DNA from: Nymphaea colorata
Lineage: Eukaryota > Streptophyta > Magnoliopsida > Nymphaeales > Nymphaeaceae
DNA: 64,000 bases
Assembly (NCBI RefSeq): GCF_008831285.2
Contig: NC_045150.1
Span: 15,189,362-15,253,361, forward strand
Reading direction: 5' to 3'
This document shows positions 61,816 through 64,000 of this stretch, piece after piece; position 1 is the stretch's first letter; the number at the start of each line of letters is the position of its first letter. The notes under the pieces are model-generated. The model made no database searches. It was not told where the DNA came from and saw nothing but the letters and a program-made list of their open reading frames with translations. The position numbers and the translations under genes were made by a program.

Positions 61816-62103
61816 TAATGTTAGATCAAAGAGATAACACTAAATAAGCTCTGTATATATGTATGCATTTGAAGATAAGGCCAACAAAAAACCACAAAAT
61901 ATGTAACATTGGCGTGATCAAGACTTGATCATATGCTTTTGTTTTAACACATTTTCCAACTATAACCTTACCACTTGTAGCTAGACATGACCCACGAATT
62001 TTTGAAATTATCCTTAATTTTTTAAAATTATAACGAATATTAAAATAGTCAAATCATTTAATTCTGTTTCGTTAAGACACTTTTAATAGACATTAAAAAA
62101 TCC

Positions 62104-62126
62104 ATATATATATATATATATATATA
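62104..62126. repeat. (TA)n microsatellite
   Basis: About 11 TA units. Confidence 0.9.
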
Positions 62127-62784
62127 CCTTTACGTCAGCTGTTTGGTGTAAAGTGTACGAGTGTTCCTCAGTGCACGTTGGAACGCTCACTTTGTTTTTC
62201 TTTAATTTATTTTTTCGGTTTTCCCTTTGTTGTGTTGGAAGCAGTGGAAGGTGACTGCAGATGGAGGGAAACAGCCTCCCTATTCCTGCAATCCTCGGCC
62301 CCTTCTGCTCACCAGAGGACTGGCGCAGAGGCCCACCGGGGAGTGGAGGAGGGCGGCAGACCACCAGAATGAGGGCGTTGGCCAAATTTTTTTTTGGTGG
62401 CGGGGGTGTTTCCTCCGCTCATGTGAATGCAAAGGGTGATGGCCCGGCAGCGCATCCCCGGTGACATTGTGCCACCATTGGTGCCCTGCTGGGCCATCCC
62501 TGGCAGTATTAGGGAGGCGACTTTCCTTTTACCCAAAAAAAAATTTGCTCCAACAGCAAAGGCCATCCCGGGCAGCATCCCCTGCCTTCCCAACCCAACA
62601 GCAAATTTTTTGGGCAGGCTGTGGCCACCCCTCCATGGCGCAGGTGGGCGCCATCGGCGCTGTACAAGGGAGGCCTCAGTTTTAAGGCCGAGTTATGTAT
62701 GCCACCAGATGTGGGAGGTCTCAGCTTTGAGATCGAGTTATGTATGCCACCCCGGTGTACTCAACGAGCGTATGTTGAGGGTGG
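62127..62784. other. GC-richer non-coding stretch
   Basis: Several overlapping frames, including one of 157 codons from 62427, have Pro/Gly/Arg-rich content and no recognisable domain. A 39-bp unit is tandemly duplicated (62668-62706 and 62712-62750), sharing GAGTTATGTATGCCACC. No gene is supported. Confidence 0.5.
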
Positions 62785-63222
62785 ACTTTAGTCACAACAT
62801 GTATATATACTTTCATATTCAAACATTATATATGTACATGTGCGAGATAACAAATATGTATAAAATAACAAATAAGTATAATATAATGTTTATGAAATAA
62901 CAAAAGATTTATGAGATAATGAACAAACGAATGTATGAAATAACACCAAATATAAGTATAAAATAATGTTTATGAGATAACAAAAAAAATTATGAGATAA
63001 TGAGTAACGATTGAAAGTATGATATAACACTAACCATAAGTATAAGATAATAAAATATTTATGAAATAATATGATAATGAATTGATAAATATATGAGATA
63101 ACACCAAACATAACATAAGTATAATATAATGTTTATAAGATAATGAGATAATGGATGGATACATTAAATAACTTTAAACATAAATATGAGATAATATATA
63201 TGAAATAATAAAATATTTATGA
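62785..63222 (-). repeat. right arm, inverted TTATCTCATA array
   Basis: The complement (TATGAGATAA) is repeated throughout. Read on the minus strand, a 30-bp block starting TCATTATCTCATAAATCTTT is nearly identical to one in the left arm. Confidence 0.8.
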
Positions 63223-63324
63223 CGCCCATATCGGTATCATCAACCAACTACCAGAAAGTATGTCTCGTTACGGGCAGGCGCAATGAAGTAGAAGCGGTCA
63301 CTGCCAAGTAATTCCCATTACTTT

Positions 63325-63585
63325 AAATTACTTTAATATTGACCAACTGTATGGATGCAATCCGCATGGTTGATATATACAATAAGATGCAAACATGTGA
63401 ATTAAGATTACCAAAATATGGCATTCTCTGAGTTAACTGTTAAATGTTATTAATCTTGTATGCATGTCAAACTCCGATTTTTAGAAATCAAATGTACACT
63501 GCATATCATATTTATATAACTACCTACAAAGTTCGAAATATTTATATTTAAAGTGTAATATGAATTGTCATAACATTAACTAATA
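63325..63585 (+). repeat. dispersed repeat, copy 2
   Basis: Matches 46650-46935 block by block: ATGGTTGATAT, GGCATTCTCTGAGTTAA, TTAAATGTTATTAAT and TATATTTAAAGTGTAATATG. Confidence 0.6.
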
Positions 63586-64000
63586 TCATAAGGGGCAAAT
63601 TTTTAAGTACGGCAAAAACTACATGAACCACACGTCAGTTTCAGAGTGAGTTCAAAGTGGACACCATTATTGAAAAACCACTGTACCAATTGCCCCAACT
63701 ATCACATGTTCTTGCATGAAGAGCGTGGCCATTTAAGATTCTAAAAAATGGGGAAAATATTTCCTTAACAGTTGTTTCCAGACCTTCTTTAGGTCATCAT
63801 GAGTACAACATTTATGGACAATTATCCGTCTTTTTTGCGTAGCTTTTTAGCTCATAGGGCACCCGCAATAAGTCCTAGCTAGATAAACAGGAAATATAGA
63901 AAATATGGTCCACCATCTTGCTGGCCTGTGAGTGCCATGTTCTGGATCTGACCAAATTGATCAGCCCGAGTTAACTTTGAAGGTCATTATCAAGTCCACC
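63586..64000. other. intergenic, no gene seen
   Basis: Nothing recognisable up to the window edge. Confidence 0.5.

Larger units (their letters stand above)
60596..63222. mobile_element. large foldback element with TTATCTCATA-type arms
   Basis: The left arm (60596-60890) and the right arm (62785-63222) are arrays of the same short motif in opposite orientation. They enclose about 1.9 kb. At the outer ends both arms read TCATAAATATTTTATTAT. At the inner ends both read TTGTTATCTC and then AATGTTTGAAYATGAA. A clear target duplication was not found. The inside holds a possible captured exon, an 86-bp MITE and GC-rich DNA. Confidence 0.55.

Noticed and set aside
62427-62900. 157-codon frame
   Set aside because: Pro/Arg-rich start in repeat DNA, includes a 39-bp duplication, and ends in the TTATCTCATA array. 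No homology recognised.

Overview
The window is nuclear DNA of a seed plant, most likely a flowering plant. It holds a plant-specific NAC transcription factor gene with canonical GT/AG introns, a fragment of phenylalanine ammonia-lyase (PAL), plant-type Ty1/copia and Ty3/gypsy retrotransposons, plant L1-type LINEs, several MITE-like elements and many long (TA)n and (CT)n microsatellites. The species cannot be named from this sequence. It is a gene-poor, repeat-dominated stretch: only one intact gene model can be defended.

Layout. 1-1.9 kb holds remnants of one or two genes; one can be spliced but carries a nonsense codon. 1.9-10.65 kb is an old, diverged satellite array with a period of about 170 bp. 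At its left edge is a short piece in the opposite orientation, and near 5.1-5.6 kb there is a much younger internal duplication. 11.4-11.9 kb carries two direct copies of a GAGCTCGAG-type repeat. 13.4-18.3 kb is a 5'-truncated, decayed copia element that keeps its polypurine tract and probable 3' LTR. 19.4-20.9 kb is a LINE 3' fragment bracketed by a duplicated 75-bp segment and very long (CT)n tracts. 21.5-23.46 kb (minus strand) is the NAC gene, of ATAF/NAC2-like type, with a TATA box and a promoter rich in ACGT-core elements.

24.3-33.5 kb is mostly AT-rich intergenic DNA. 33.6-45.4 kb is a retrotransposon nest: LINE ORF2 (minus), a degenerate Tat-like gypsy (plus), a chromovirus-type gypsy with chromodomain (plus), then LINE ORF1 (minus). 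This order suggests one LINE split by later insertions. 45.5-49.8 kb is intergenic DNA with a dispersed repeat and microsatellites. 49.79-50.72 kb is a Harbinger-like MITE with a huge purine/pyrimidine hairpin inside it. 51.10-54.52 kb is a probable solo LTR with a 5-bp target duplication. 55.4-55.75 kb is a (CT)(TA)(GA) foldback.

58.4-58.85 kb holds two small inverted-repeat elements. 59.52-60.29 kb is a GC-rich element that has captured part of a PAL exon. 60.6-63.2 kb is a roughly 2.6-kb foldback whose arms are arrays of a TTATCTCATA-like motif, with another possible captured exon inside. The genes do not form a pathway. The biology here is one stress-type transcription factor gene sitting in a methylated, decaying repeat landscape, with several independent captures and structural rearrangements by mobile elements.
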